Assembly: GCA_016234555.1 (NCBI GenBank)
Contig: JACRBJ010000032.1
Span: forward strand, 1 to 64,000
Reading direction: 5' to 3'
From: Chloroflexota bacterium
GTDB lineage: Bacteria; Chloroflexota; Anaerolineae; Anaerolineales; Villigracilaceae
DNA length: 64,000 bases
Shown here: positions 42,541 to 49,010 of the stretch, one piece after another
Position numbering within the stretch: position 1 is the first letter of the stretch
Layout of the letters: the number at the start of each line of letters is the position of its first letter
The notes under the pieces: model-generated
Databases searched by the model: none
What the model saw: the letters and a program-made list of their open reading frames with translations, nothing else
Told to the model about the DNA's origin: nothing
Position numbers and translations under genes: made by a program

Positions 42541-42825
42541 TCAACTACTGTTTTTCTTCTTTGAGTCAATCACCGGACAACCAGATAAAACCCATTCGCG
42601 GATTTTGATCATGTCTATCCTGCTCATGACCATCTCAAACAAAAATTGCGCATCCTTTGAAAGCAGCCACTCTCTTGCCCAGGCTCGTTTTCTAGGGTCT
42701 GGATTACTTCTCGCATCCTCAATGGCGTAGATCAATACGGATGACGCAAGATGGAACCAAGCTTCTTGAACCGTTGCAGGCGAATGGTTATAGCTTTTTG
42801 CCTGCCCACCCTTTGGGCGTCCCAT
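42541..42825 (-). CDS. Small hypothetical element protein
   Basis: 94 residues: MGRPKGGQAKSYN, a helical middle (VQEAWFHLASSVLIYAIED, RAWAREWLLSKDAQFLFEMVM) and a Lys tail. ATG overlaps the preceding stop (TAATG). No family was recognised; the size and position suggest a DNA-binding or replication accessory protein. Confidence 0.6.
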   Translation of the reverse strand: MGRPKGGQAKSYNHSPATVQEAWFHLASSVLIYAIEDARSNPDPRKRAWAREWLLSKDAQFLFEMVMSRIDMIKIREWVLSGCPVIDSKKKNSS

Positions 42826-43049
42826 TATTCCTGAGCCGTGCCGACTTTGCCGTCGCCTTCCATTGAAGGCTGAGTGATTTCAGCGGTAACAGCGAGCGCC
42901 GGCTTTATGACCTCTATAAGTCCCTGCCTCTGTAATTCCACGCGAATAATAAGAGCAGCCTGCGCGCGCGGGTGTCTAAGCTCCTTCCCTGCCAGAGCAA
43001 TCAAGGCTTCTCTTTCTTGGTTGGTCAAATTGACAGTGATTCGTGTCAT
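42825..43049 (-). CDS. Ribbon-helix-helix-like protein
   Basis: 74 residues. MTRITVNLTNQEREALIALAGKELRHPRAQAALIIRVELQRQG has the strand-helix-helix pattern of CopG/Arc-type DNA-binding proteins (a beta strand TRITVNLT then two helices), with a Pro/Gln-rich tail. GGAGTGAGACT precedes the ATG. It may regulate the replication operon. Confidence 0.6.
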   Translation of the reverse strand: MTRITVNLTNQEREALIALAGKELRHPRAQAALIIRVELQRQGLIEVIKPALAVTAEITQPSMEGDGKVGTAQE

Positions 43050-43151
43050 AGTCTCACTCCATACTTAACAAAAAATTGACGGCTATTCATGCCGCCAATT
43101 TGACCAAAGGTTATTTTGCTAGACTAGTTCATAAAGATAATCTAGAGTTAA

Positions 43152-43793
43152 TCAATGTTGATTGTATTTTTCCCACTCTCGCAGATATTTTGATCTTTCT
43201 TTTGCGCCTTTTGGTATCCCTGCGTGTGGATGTCTCTCTCGTAAATCGGAAAGATAGTTTGAAAAAGTCGTTTCACCAATTGGAATTTCTTTCGCTATTT
43301 CCGCTCCGCTCATATCAGTGGTACACCACAACCGGACCATTTTCACCATGTCTTCATTCTCCTCAGGCATGAGTTCCCAGGGTTTTTTGATTGTAGATGT
43401 TTCCTGCTTTTGTTTTTCCTCTTTTACCTCTCCCTTGTCAATCTTTTTCATTTCTAATTTCTGATACAAATCTTCAAACTCCTTTTTATATCCTCCACCT
43501 TTGATTGCAGTTCCTTTGTTTTGCATATATGCCCATAAAGCAAGAAAAGTCCACACGGCTTTTGTGTCCTTCCAGATATATACACTCAGGTCACATCCAT
43601 AATTCTTTTCAGTGAAAGTAATATTAAAACCATTGAATTGTATGTAGTCGTTCCCTGGGCTAAACCGAATATTCCATGTGTCACAAGCCGTGCCGATCAT
43701 CCGAATTGCGTTTGTAACATCAAGAATAAAGGATTGAGATGTCCATCTTATCTCGCCGTGTTCTTTGAGAACCTTCTCAAAAGCTGAAAACAT
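43152..43793 (-). CDS. Hypothetical element protein with C-terminal HTH-like region
   Basis: 213 residues, AT-rich codon use unlike most of the chromosome. The N-terminal 110 residues have a beta-rich domain (SQSFILDVTNAIRMIGTACDTWNIRFSPGNDY...), the linker is Lys/Glu-rich, and the C-terminus has WCTTDMSGAEIAKEIPIGETTFSNYLSDLRERHP, an HTH resembling phage and transposon DNA-binding domains. No family is known to me. GGAGGTGCAAGA precedes the start. Confidence 0.6.
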   Translation of the reverse strand: MFSAFEKVLKEHGEIRWTSQSFILDVTNAIRMIGTACDTWNIRFSPGNDYIQFNGFNITFTEKNYGCDLSVYIWKDTKAVWTFLALWAYMQNKGTAIKGGGYKKEFEDLYQKLEMKKIDKGEVKEEKQKQETSTIKKPWELMPEENEDMVKMVRLWCTTDMSGAEIAKEIPIGETTFSNYLSDLRERHPHAGIPKGAKERSKYLREWEKYNQH

Positions 43794-43808
43794 TCTTGCA
43801 CCTCCATG

Positions 43809-44006
43809 CTATGCCTTCTTGCGCGTTCCCTTCGGGCGCCCAGGTCCTGGAATTTTCATAAGCGCTTCGATGTCTTTTTCAGTGAGGATGTAGTCTGTGC
43901 CTATCTTTTGCCCGATGCCGTGAGTCCTTATAAGCATTCGCACGGTGACAACAGACTTGCCGAGCTTGGACGCCACTTCCTTTGTGGTGTAGAGTTTTTC
44001 GTTCAT
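43809..44006 (-). CDS. Excisionase/MerR-type HTH protein
   Basis: 65 residues. YTTKEVASKLGKSVVTVRMLIRTHGIGQKIGTDYILTEKDIEALMKI is a winged MerR/Xis-type HTH_17 with the typical -EVA--LG-S--TVR- start, then a basic tail PGRPKGTRKKA. It probably acts as a small regulatory DNA-binding protein or an excisionase of the element. An AGGTAGTGA site precedes the ATG. It shares a short spacing with the 56-residue membrane peptide upstream. Confidence 0.7.
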   Translation of the reverse strand: MNEKLYTTKEVASKLGKSVVTVRMLIRTHGIGQKIGTDYILTEKDIEALMKIPGPGRPKGTRKKA

Positions 44007-44019
44007 TCACTACCTCGCA

Positions 44020-44190
44020 TCACTTTTTCAAATTCAAAGCATCCAAAATCGACCGCAAAAAATCACCGGTCATGTCTGCGAAGGAATCTATGAGTTCCCT
44101 CAGACGCCGGTGATTTACATGCGCCTGCCAAATTCGGGCAAGAATGGCAAGCAGGATCAAACCTAGCAGGATGTTGGTAATGGTGTTCAT
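44020..44190 (-). CDS. Small membrane peptide (56 aa)
   Basis: MNTITNILLGLILLAILARI is one TM helix; the remaining 36 residues are soluble. The ATG at 44190 is the last base of the SWIM stop codon (TAATG junction), so it is translationally coupled. Too short for family assignment; the coupling is the main evidence. Confidence 0.5.
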   Translation of the reverse strand: MNTITNILLGLILLAILARIWQAHVNHRRLRELIDSFADMTGDFLRSILDALNLKK

Positions 44191-44531
44191 TATGTTGCCT
44201 TTCGGGTGGTGAGTAGGATTCCGTCACCAATATCCATAACTGGGCGATGTTGGCGGTCGGCTTGTTCAAATGTCTGGAAAGCTGAAATTGTGCGTCCCTT
44301 TTCAGCTTCAATATATGCCATAACTGCAAGGACGTGAGAGCAGCCACAGCGACCGTTATTATCTGCCGGCCTATATTTTGCCCAGTCGCATGTGCAGGAA
44401 GCGCCATTTTCCAAAACAGTGATGAAATACTGTTTTCCAGTGTGTCCACTTGCCACGGTGTAGGAGGTGGTGCCGGTCTGCTTTACTTCGTGTGACTTGC
44501 TCTTTTGTTTCAGGTCGTTTGTGTGTCTCAT
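44190..44531 (-). CDS. SWIM zinc-finger protein
   Basis: 113 residues. ASCTCDWAKYRPADNNGRCGCSHVLAVMAYIEAEK fits the SWIM pattern (CxC, then CxH) used in DNA or protein binding. Flanking strands YFITVLENGASCTC support the fold. It lies about 75 bp downstream of copy B of the 245-bp repeat, so it heads the second replication operon of the element. Confidence 0.7.
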   Translation of the reverse strand: MRHTNDLKQKSKSHEVKQTGTTSYTVASGHTGKQYFITVLENGASCTCDWAKYRPADNNGRCGCSHVLAVMAYIEAEKGRTISAFQTFEQADRQHRPVMDIGDGILLTTRKAT

Positions 44532-44607
44532 GTCTTTTTCCTTTTCTTATCTTGATAGAAATTATATCGCATACGATGTAATTTGTCAAGGGGGAATTTA
44601 TTGTTGA

Positions 44608-44852
44608 GGGTGGAGTTCTTGCGGACCTTTGATACTCTGTGGTAGTAAGGCGGGGCGAGGTCACAGCAACGAACATTTCAAAATTCCATAAGAAAAAGCA
44701 GGGCGGGTTTACGAGTGATCCTGTAGATGCGATTTCTCAAGGCATTTTCTGGCAGAATTTTTCGACGTTTTTGTAGAGTTGCTCAGCATTTGAAGCCCTC
44801 CTACCGCGGGCACTCCCTCTATTGCAGAAGTGAAATCCCCCCTCCCCTCCCT
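44608..44852. repeat. Intergenic direct repeat, copy B (about 245 bp)
   Basis: Same orientation as copy A (39603-39848); the CTGTG...CACAG arm pair is kept although the loop differs, and the polypurine tract at the far end is intact. It lies 76 bp before the SWIM start. A short frame runs through the copy on the minus strand but is closed by a stop in copy A, so protein coding is not supported. Confidence 0.75.
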
Positions 44853-44965
44853 TATTGCTATAGTAAGGAGAAACAGCAAAGCACATTTGTTCTATTTTCA
44901 CGCTAAGCCCCTCAAAAGGTGGTGGAAAAATTGAGGTCACCAAAATTTTTTCTCCCGTCCCCCGT

Positions 44966-45009
44966 AGCCCTCACAATGCCCGTGTTGGTACGTGTCCATT
45001 GTGAGGGCT
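44966..45009. terminator. Long hairpin after the membrane/zinc-finger gene
   Basis: AGCCCTCACAATG (44966-44978) pairs exactly with CATTGTGAGGGCT (44997-45009), loop of 18 nt; on the minus strand it is followed by an A-rich rather than a T-rich stretch. Together with the hairpin at 45027-45045 it ends the frameshifted gene's region. Confidence 0.55.
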
Positions 45010-45026
45010 GGATATGCGCCAAAGGT

Positions 45027-45045
45027 GTGACGGTCAATCCGTCAC
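45027..45045 (-). terminator. Hairpin at the stop of the -1 zinc-finger frame
   Basis: GTGACGG, loop TCAAT, CCGTCAC. The TGA at 45042-45044 lies within its 5' arm on the minus strand, so it coincides with the end of the -1 frame and not with the zero-frame stop at 45197. Confidence 0.5.
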
Positions 45046-45245
45046 GAGATTTCAACATCTGCGGGCATTCTGGCGCGCTGTTCACGGCGCAATTCATAGG
45101 CACGCTGTTTATGGGACGGATTGCAATAACGTTGGCTATAGTTTTCGGTCTCGAATTCCATCCCGCAAAACTGACACGTCCAGGTATAGTGCCGCTTTAC
45201 CTGTGTCCGTTGCCGCTGAAGCCCGATAAAGGGACATGGGCAATA
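45042..45245 (-). other. Out-of-frame zinc-finger domain reached by a putative -1 frameshift
   Basis: The -1 frame at the end of the membrane protein gene is open from 45245 to the stop at 45042 and has no ATG, GTG, TTG or CTG start before the finger. After the slip at 45227-45233 it would add 61 residues, including HYTWTCQFCGMEFETENY and RYCNPSHKQRAY, a clear C-x2-C...C-x3-H zinc finger (C4/FCS-like) followed by a basic region. The slippery site is C_CCT_TTA in the zero-frame phase. Alternatives are a recent indel or an unrecognised start. Confidence 0.55.
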
Positions 45246-45934
45246 TCAACCTCCTGGACTTCATGGGCGGTCTGTGCGGGTCCCTGCGGGCGGGTTGGGG
45301 TAGGTCCAGCCTGGGCGGGGGCTTCCTGCGGTCGGGTGTGTTGCCCAAGCCCAAGCGATTGCATATCTTGAAAGCGGGCTTCAAACTGCTTCGCCCATTG
45401 CTCTGCGATTTGCGGGGCAAGTCTGACGGCTATCTCTTCGCCGCGCCGCTCGATCTCTTTCAGGGCTTGATCTTCCAGGTGATCGCGCACGAATGACTCG
45501 CGCATGTGTTTTATTGTCTCAGGATCGAGCAGGTGAAATGCCACAGTTGCCAGAATGTTGACGGCTATCAATGCGCTCAGCCCAAGCAGGACGAGCCGAA
45601 TCTCATCGGCTTGCAGTTTCTCGATCATGCCGCTGTTGGCTGATTGGTAAAGCGTGTCCATTGTGAACAGGGCAAACTCGCCAAGCATATCGAGAACGGT
45701 CATAATCCCTGCGGTCACTTTCTGCCCTATGCCTTCGGCTTTGAACATGAACAGCATCAACCAGGCGAGCATTCCGCCAGACGTGGCCGCAAGTCCCAAG
45801 TAGCCGATAATGCGCTGGTCGGGCGGCAGTGTGGCGGTGATGAAGTCCAGGGAGCGGGAGGCGGCATAAATCAGCAATGCGCCGGCGATGACGTAAAACA
45901 AAATACTTGCAGTGCTTTTCCAAAATTGTTTCAT
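45197..45934 (-). CDS. Four-TM membrane protein (zero-frame product)
   Basis: 245 residues: MKQFWKSTASILFYVIAGALLIYAASRSL, LAATSGGMLAWLMLFMFKAE, GIMTVLDMLGEFALFTMDTL and LVLLGLSALIAVNILATVAFHLL are TM segments. A cytosolic helix (EDQALKEIERRGEEIAVRLAPQIAEQWAKQFEARF) and a Pro/Gln-rich tail follow, ending HVPLSGFSGNGHR at a TAA. It overlaps the SH3 gene by ATGA. A -1 frameshift at the PL codons would extend it to about 297 residues with a zinc finger. Function unknown; a membrane anchor for element DNA is one possibility. Confidence 0.7.
   Translation of the reverse strand: MKQFWKSTASILFYVIAGALLIYAASRSLDFITATLPPDQRIIGYLGLAATSGGMLAWLMLFMFKAEGIGQKVTAGIMTVLDMLGEFALFTMDTLYQSANSGMIEKLQADEIRLVLLGLSALIAVNILATVAFHLLDPETIKHMRESFVRDHLEDQALKEIERRGEEIAVRLAPQIAEQWAKQFEARFQDMQSLGLGQHTRPQEAPAQAGPTPTRPQGPAQTAHEVQEVDIAHVPLSGFSGNGHR
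45227..45255 (-). promoter_or_regulatory. Candidate programmed -1 frameshift signal
   Basis: CCCTTTA (45233-45227) in the phase X XXY YYZ (GTC CCT TTA) with AGGAGG (45255-45250) 16 nt upstream. Downstream, CAGGT/ACCTG with GACA/TGTC can form a bulged stem from about 20 nt after the heptamer. The spacing of both stimulators is longer than in textbook bacterial cases. Confidence 0.45.
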
Positions 45935-46263
45935 TGGTTTACCTCACAGTAATTTTTATTGATCCATCCAGTGACGTTTTCAGCTTGAATGTAAAACCAT
46001 TCGCCGCTTGTTTCCAGGATGGTGACGATCTCGCCTTTGTAAATCCAGGCGAGTACGGAAGTTGTACCGGGCGACGATCTCACGTTCAAAGATTCCGCCG
46101 TGATAGTGCAGGCAGTGGCGGTGAGTTGTGTCGCTGGTGGGGAAGGGGAGAAGATTGGGCGCGATTTGACTGCCTGCGCGGTTGGTGTATTGATCGCTGC
46201 CGGCGCATTCGTCAAAGTACAAGCCAGGGCGAGCAGGATAAACATCAAGAAAATTTTCCTCAT
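45931..46263 (-). CDS. SH3-domain lipoprotein
   Basis: 110 residues from the ATG at 46263 (GGAGG at short spacing). Lipobox LLALAC (Cys about 15), linker, then a bacterial SH3 domain: ESLNVRSSPGTTSVLAWIYKGEIVTILETSGEWFYIQAENVTGWINKNYC. Such domains bind peptidoglycan or proteins at the cell surface. It overlaps the membrane protein gene (ATGA) and starts the operon after the terminator at 46286-46320. Confidence 0.7.
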   Translation of the reverse strand: MRKIFLMFILLALACTLTNAPAAINTPTAQAVKSRPIFSPSPPATQLTATACTITAESLNVRSSPGTTSVLAWIYKGEIVTILETSGEWFYIQAENVTGWINKNYCEVNQ

Positions 46264-46283
46264 AGACCTCCAATGTAGTAGAA

Positions 46284-46320
46284 TCAAAAAAGGCATAAGT
46301 GCTTTTGTTTCACTTATGCC
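46284..46320 (-). terminator. Terminator before the SH3 operon
   Basis: GGCATAAGTG (minus strand), loop, CACTTATGCC, then TTTTTTGATTC. Stem of 10 bp; it follows the gene ending at 46338. Confidence 0.75.
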
Positions 46321-46337
46321 GCCTCAGTAGTAAGCCT

Positions 46338-46553
46338 TCATTCCTTCGCCGGGGATGAAGGCTCTTTTATATCTTTTGCGCCATCTTTGGGATTCAAAAT
46401 CAAACCCTCTTCAATCATATATTTGGACATCTTACCAGCGAAGTAATCAAGTGCCGCCCAATATGTCTTTTCCTTTTCTGGCGGCAGCGACACGAACTCC
46501 ACCGTGATTTCGGCTGTCCACTTTGCAAGCTTTTTATTGCCCGTCTTGCTCAT
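46338..46553 (-). CDS. Small hypothetical element protein
   Basis: 71 residues from the ATG at 46553 (GGAGGTG site). WTAEITVEFVSLPPEKEKTYWAALDYFAGKMSKYMIEEGLIL is a compact domain with a central WxxxLD helix, and the tail is Lys/Glu/Pro-rich. No family recognised. It lies between the terminator above and the gene for a 121-residue protein. Confidence 0.55.
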   Translation of the reverse strand: MSKTGNKKLAKWTAEITVEFVSLPPEKEKTYWAALDYFAGKMSKYMIEEGLILNPKDGAKDIKEPSSPAKE

Positions 46554-46557
46554 ATCT

Positions 46558-46923
46558 TTAGCACCTCCGTTTTGTGATCGGGCGGCTGTACACTTCATCA
46601 AGAAAATGTTTTGCCGCCTTGTATCGTTTTTGATTACGTAGGGTTTGCCAGTGTGTCAGGTCCCTTGGTTTCAATCGCTTTAGCAAGCGCGAAAAGTTTG
46701 CGCTGGGCTTATCGCCGCAAGCTGGGCAGGTCCGCGGTCCCAACAAAAGCGCCGTACGTATCTCCACATCCGAAATGTCACGCCGGCCGACCGCGTAATC
46801 TCTCCACGTCAGATGGGGGAGATCCACGCCATAGAGCAAATTCAATTCTTGAGCCGCCGACCTCCACGAGCGGGTTTTACGGTGGGTTTTTCTAACAAGT
46901 TGGGGCGTACATCGTCTTTTCAT
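46558..46923 (-). CDS. Hypothetical element protein with Cys pair
   Basis: 121 residues; GAGGCGCAAA precedes the ATG. Basic N-terminus, a helix-turn-helix-like stretch (SAAQELNLLYGVDLPHLTWRDYAVGRRDISDVEIRTALLL) with a CPAC motif directly after, and a basic helical C-terminus. Position between integrase and SH3 operon suggests an element regulator. No family was recognised. Confidence 0.55.
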   Translation of the reverse strand: MKRRCTPQLVRKTHRKTRSWRSAAQELNLLYGVDLPHLTWRDYAVGRRDISDVEIRTALLLGPRTCPACGDKPSANFSRLLKRLKPRDLTHWQTLRNQKRYKAAKHFLDEVYSRPITKRRC

Positions 46924-46962
46924 TTTGCGCCTCGTTTTGAAGGCGTAGCATCGCGCTACGTA

Positions 46963-47229
46963 CTAGGATATTCTTGGGTTGACAGCCCCGCATATCACCC
47001 TTTTGAATCCTGCGACCTTTGGAGTAAAGCCAGCCAAAAAGCGAAGCCGGATGTAATGCCAATATTTTTGCCAGGGCTTGGAAATCATCCATTCAACGTT
47101 TGACGGGCATTTACACTTGCCCTTCAAGGCAAATGCGCGCATCTTTACAAACATCAGAACATCGTCGAGGTCCTCCGTCGAGAGTTCCTTCATCAATCTT
47201 TCGTAAACCTTCCATTCTTTTTCGTCCAT
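46963..47229 (-). CDS. Small hypothetical element protein next to the integrase
   Basis: 88 residues from the ATG at 47229 (GGAG), starting MDEKEWKVYERLMKELSTEDLDDVLMFVKMRAFAL, an acidic helical segment, followed by a CKCPSNVEWM region and a basic tail. It begins 13 bp after the integrase stop and is probably co-transcribed with it. Function unknown. Confidence 0.55.
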   Translation of the reverse strand: MDEKEWKVYERLMKELSTEDLDDVLMFVKMRAFALKGKCKCPSNVEWMISKPWQKYWHYIRLRFLAGFTPKVAGFKRVICGAVNPRIS

Positions 47230-47242
47230 AATTTTTCTCCGT

Positions 47243-48301
47243 TCAATCCATGCCCAGGGACACGCCATCATTGTCGGCTTGCCCTCGGTTGATATATCGG
47301 GCTGCGCTTTGTGGGCTATCCCATCCGCCCCAGGACATAAGCGCCGCCAGGCTTACGTTCGGATCGCTGCCCGCTTTGGTTGCGCCATAGTGTCTGCAAT
47401 CATGCGGACTGAGATTGTCGATCCCAACAGCGCGCCCCAATTGATTTACCCTTTCGCAGATCGCGCGGGTGGTCAGTCCCTTGCCGGGGATAAGCATCCC
47501 ACTCTTGCTGCTTGCCAAAAGCAAAACGCCGCTTTGTGTCTGGTTTTCATGGCTGAGATATTCATCCAAAAGACGCCAGGCGCGCCCGCGCAAATTATGG
47601 CGTGAGGTCTTGCCCGTCTTACATCTGTAAAAGGTCATCTGCCTTGTCTCTCGGTCGATGTTCTCGATCCGCAGATCGGCAACCTCTGAAACGCGCAAAC
47701 CATGATCGAGCAGTAGACACATGAGAAGCACATCCCGCCGCGCTTGAGGTGTCTCATTGCGGACCTTACACAAGGCGCGGGCTTGCTCTTCGGTGATCGT
47801 CGTTGCAGTGCCCTTCTTTGCCCCCAGGCGAGTCGCTACACCCTGCTTTTCTCGTTTGGAGTCCTGGTCTATGGATTCCTTGCGTGTGAAGCCCCTCAGC
47901 GCACGCAGGCGGATAATCTCGCCGTCGGGGATGACGCCTGCCGCGTTTGCCAGCGACATGTAAACCTTGACAGTGGATACGCGGTCATTGGTTGTTTTGA
48001 CGCTGTAGCCATGCTGTAAAAGCCAGGCTTGAAAGGTTTGCACAAGCCCCCAGGTAATGCCCTGCCACGCCCTTGGATTGGCATACAAATCAGGTACGCC
48101 AATTCCCGCACCGCGCATGAACTGGGCGAAGAGGGAAAGCGCCGCGCGTTGTGACCGCTGGGTATTGATCGGGCGTCGGTTCTGATAGGTTGCGAAGGTA
48201 GCCCGCTCTGCTGCCGCGTTTGCCTGTCTGCCAAATTCGACGATTTGTTTTTGCGAAAGTGAAACTATCGCAATACCTTTTTGTTTGATCTTCTTTTTCA
48301 T
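47243..48301 (-). CDS. Tyrosine recombinase/integrase
   Basis: 352 residues from the ATG at 48301 (GGAGGTCGA); 18 more open codons lie upstream. An N-terminal SAM-like core-binding domain (NTQRSQRAALSLFAQFMR, TFQAWLLQHGYSVKTTNDRVSTVKVYM) is followed by the catalytic domain: HGLRVSEVADL (Arg I), YRCKTGKT (Lys), LSPHDCRHYGATKAG (HxxR), WGGWDSPQSAARYINRG (Trp, then nucleophile Tyr). It is expected to integrate at the tRNA-Val 3' end 550 bp to its right, the usual target of this enzyme type. Confidence 0.85.
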   Translation of the reverse strand: MKKKIKQKGIAIVSLSQKQIVEFGRQANAAAERATFATYQNRRPINTQRSQRAALSLFAQFMRGAGIGVPDLYANPRAWQGITWGLVQTFQAWLLQHGYSVKTTNDRVSTVKVYMSLANAAGVIPDGEIIRLRALRGFTRKESIDQDSKREKQGVATRLGAKKGTATTITEEQARALCKVRNETPQARRDVLLMCLLLDHGLRVSEVADLRIENIDRETRQMTFYRCKTGKTSRHNLRGRAWRLLDEYLSHENQTQSGVLLLASSKSGMLIPGKGLTTRAICERVNQLGRAVGIDNLSPHDCRHYGATKAGSDPNVSLAALMSWGGWDSPQSAARYINRGQADNDGVSLGMD

Positions 48302-48427
48302 TCGACCTCCAAAATCTTCATCCACAATGGATAAAATCATTCGTTTCCCCCTCAAAATTTTTGCCGCACTGTCACTCCCCGCGCTTTAAGTCACGCGGTA
48401 CACGACGGCGGTTATTCGGTTGGTAAT

Positions 48428-48454
48428 GTACTGGCACTTTGAGAGTGTCAGTAC
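48428..48454. promoter_or_regulatory. Palindromic operator 1 upstream of the integrase
   Basis: GTACTGGCACT, TTGAG, AGTGTCAGTAC: 11-bp near-perfect arms (48428-48454). A near-identical site lies 58 bp away. It is between the integrase start (48301) and the excisionase stop (48551). Confidence 0.6.
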
Positions 48455-48458
48455 ATTC

Positions 48459-48483
48459 TAAAAAATAAGCCCTTTGTCGGGCT
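48459..48483 (-). terminator. Terminator between excisionase and integrase
   Basis: AGCCC, loop GACAAA, GGGCT on the minus strand, then TATTTTTT. It lies between the two operators, so it ends the excisionase transcript or attenuates the integrase. Confidence 0.65.
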
Positions 48484-48485
48484 AT

Positions 48486-48512
48486 ATACTGACACTTTGA
48501 CAGTATCAGTAT
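48486..48512. promoter_or_regulatory. Palindromic operator 2 upstream of the integrase
   Basis: ATACTGACACT, TTGAC, AGTATCAGTAT: same arms as operator 1 with two or three changes. Centres at about 48441 and 48499, 58 bp apart, about 5.5 helical turns. Confidence 0.6.
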
Positions 48513-48550
48513 AAATCTAAAAAAAGCATTCGTCAAGCGGCAAATGCTTT

Positions 48551-48793
48551 CTATTTCAGGCTTCGTCTAGGGTCGTTCTTGCTCATGCCTTTTGTCTTTT
48601 CAAGATATTCTTTTACAGCCTTTTTAGGTATCAACAAAGAACGCCCAAATTTTATGCCTTCGATTTTTTTCTTATAAACCAAATGACGAACAGACATAAC
48701 AGTAAAGCCTAATTCTTTAGCGGCTTCCTCGGTCGTCATAAACTCTGCAAGGTCTGGCATGGTTTTTCTGTGGGTGGGTGTAAATAAAGTCAT
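48551..48793 (-). CDS. Excisionase-type HTH protein
   Basis: 80 residues from the ATG at 48793 (GGAG site). MTTEEAAKELGFTVMSVRHLVYKKKIEGIKFGRSLLIPKKAVKEYL is the winged excisionase/HTH_17 fold. It is the gene nearest the tRNA-side end of the element and probably directs excision by the tyrosine recombinase. A shorter start at MPDLAEF (48760) is also possible. Confidence 0.75.
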   Translation of the reverse strand: MTLFTPTHRKTMPDLAEFMTTEEAAKELGFTVMSVRHLVYKKKIEGIKFGRSLLIPKKAVKEYLEKTKGMSKNDPRRSLK

Positions 48794-48848
48794 GGCAGAT
48801 TACTCCATTTCTATTTGAAGAGATAGCCGCAATCCGCCGATAAAAAGA

Positions 48849-48859
48849 GTGGGCGCTAA
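48849..48859. repeat. Right attachment core (attR) within the tRNA-Val 3' end
   Basis: GTGGGCGCTAA; on the minus strand it is the last bases of tRNA-Val (TTAGCGCCCAC). Identical to 34729-34739 and 34665-34675. Confidence 0.65.
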
Positions 48860-48923
48860 GGGACTCGAACCCCTGACCTTCTCGGTGTAAACGAGACGCT
48901 CTAACCAACTGAGCTAAGCGCCC
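48850..48923 (-). tRNA. tRNA-Val (anticodon TAC)
   Basis: 74 nt. Acceptor GGGCGCT/AGCGCCC with discriminator A, D-arm GCTCAGTTGGTTAGAGC, anticodon loop TTTACAC giving TAC, T-arm GGGGTTCGAGTCCC. The CCA end is not encoded. It is intact, so the element ends at its 3' end without destroying it. Confidence 0.95.
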
Positions 48924-48980
48924 AACATTTCAGCATTATAGCATGGGATCGATAAAACGGAGGATTTTTTCTGCCTGCGT

Positions 48981-48986
48981 TATAAT
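48981..48986 (+). promoter_or_regulatory. -10 element for the gene at 49011
   Basis: TATAAT 24 bp before the ATG, with GGAGAG as ribosome site at 49000-49005. The -35 region is unclear. Confidence 0.55.
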
Positions 48987-49010
48987 CACTTTATAAACAG
49001 GAGAGAACCC

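Larger units (their letters stand above)
34729..48859. mobile_element. Integrative element at tRNA-Val(TAC), about 14.1 kb
   Basis: The element lies between two identical 11-bp cores. Evidence: a 3' tRNA target, a large serine recombinase at the left end, tyrosine recombinase and excisionase near the right end, a block of replication genes, all genes on the minus strand, and lower GC and different codon use in several genes (for example 43152-43793). It lacks recognised capsid, terminase, relaxase or type IV secretion genes. It is best called a replication-competent integrative element, plasmid-like or satellite-like. The element could be a composite of two insertions, as it carries two unrelated recombinases. 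Confidence 0.7.

Noticed and set aside
45136..45420. 94-codon minus-strand frame overlapping the membrane protein gene in the third frame
   Set aside because: It shares no motif with any family and has no ribosome site at a useful distance; the -1 frame, by contrast, has a full zinc finger.
34729..48859. Prophage
   Set aside because: No capsid, portal, tail, terminase or lysis gene is recognisable; the content is replication and recombination genes only.
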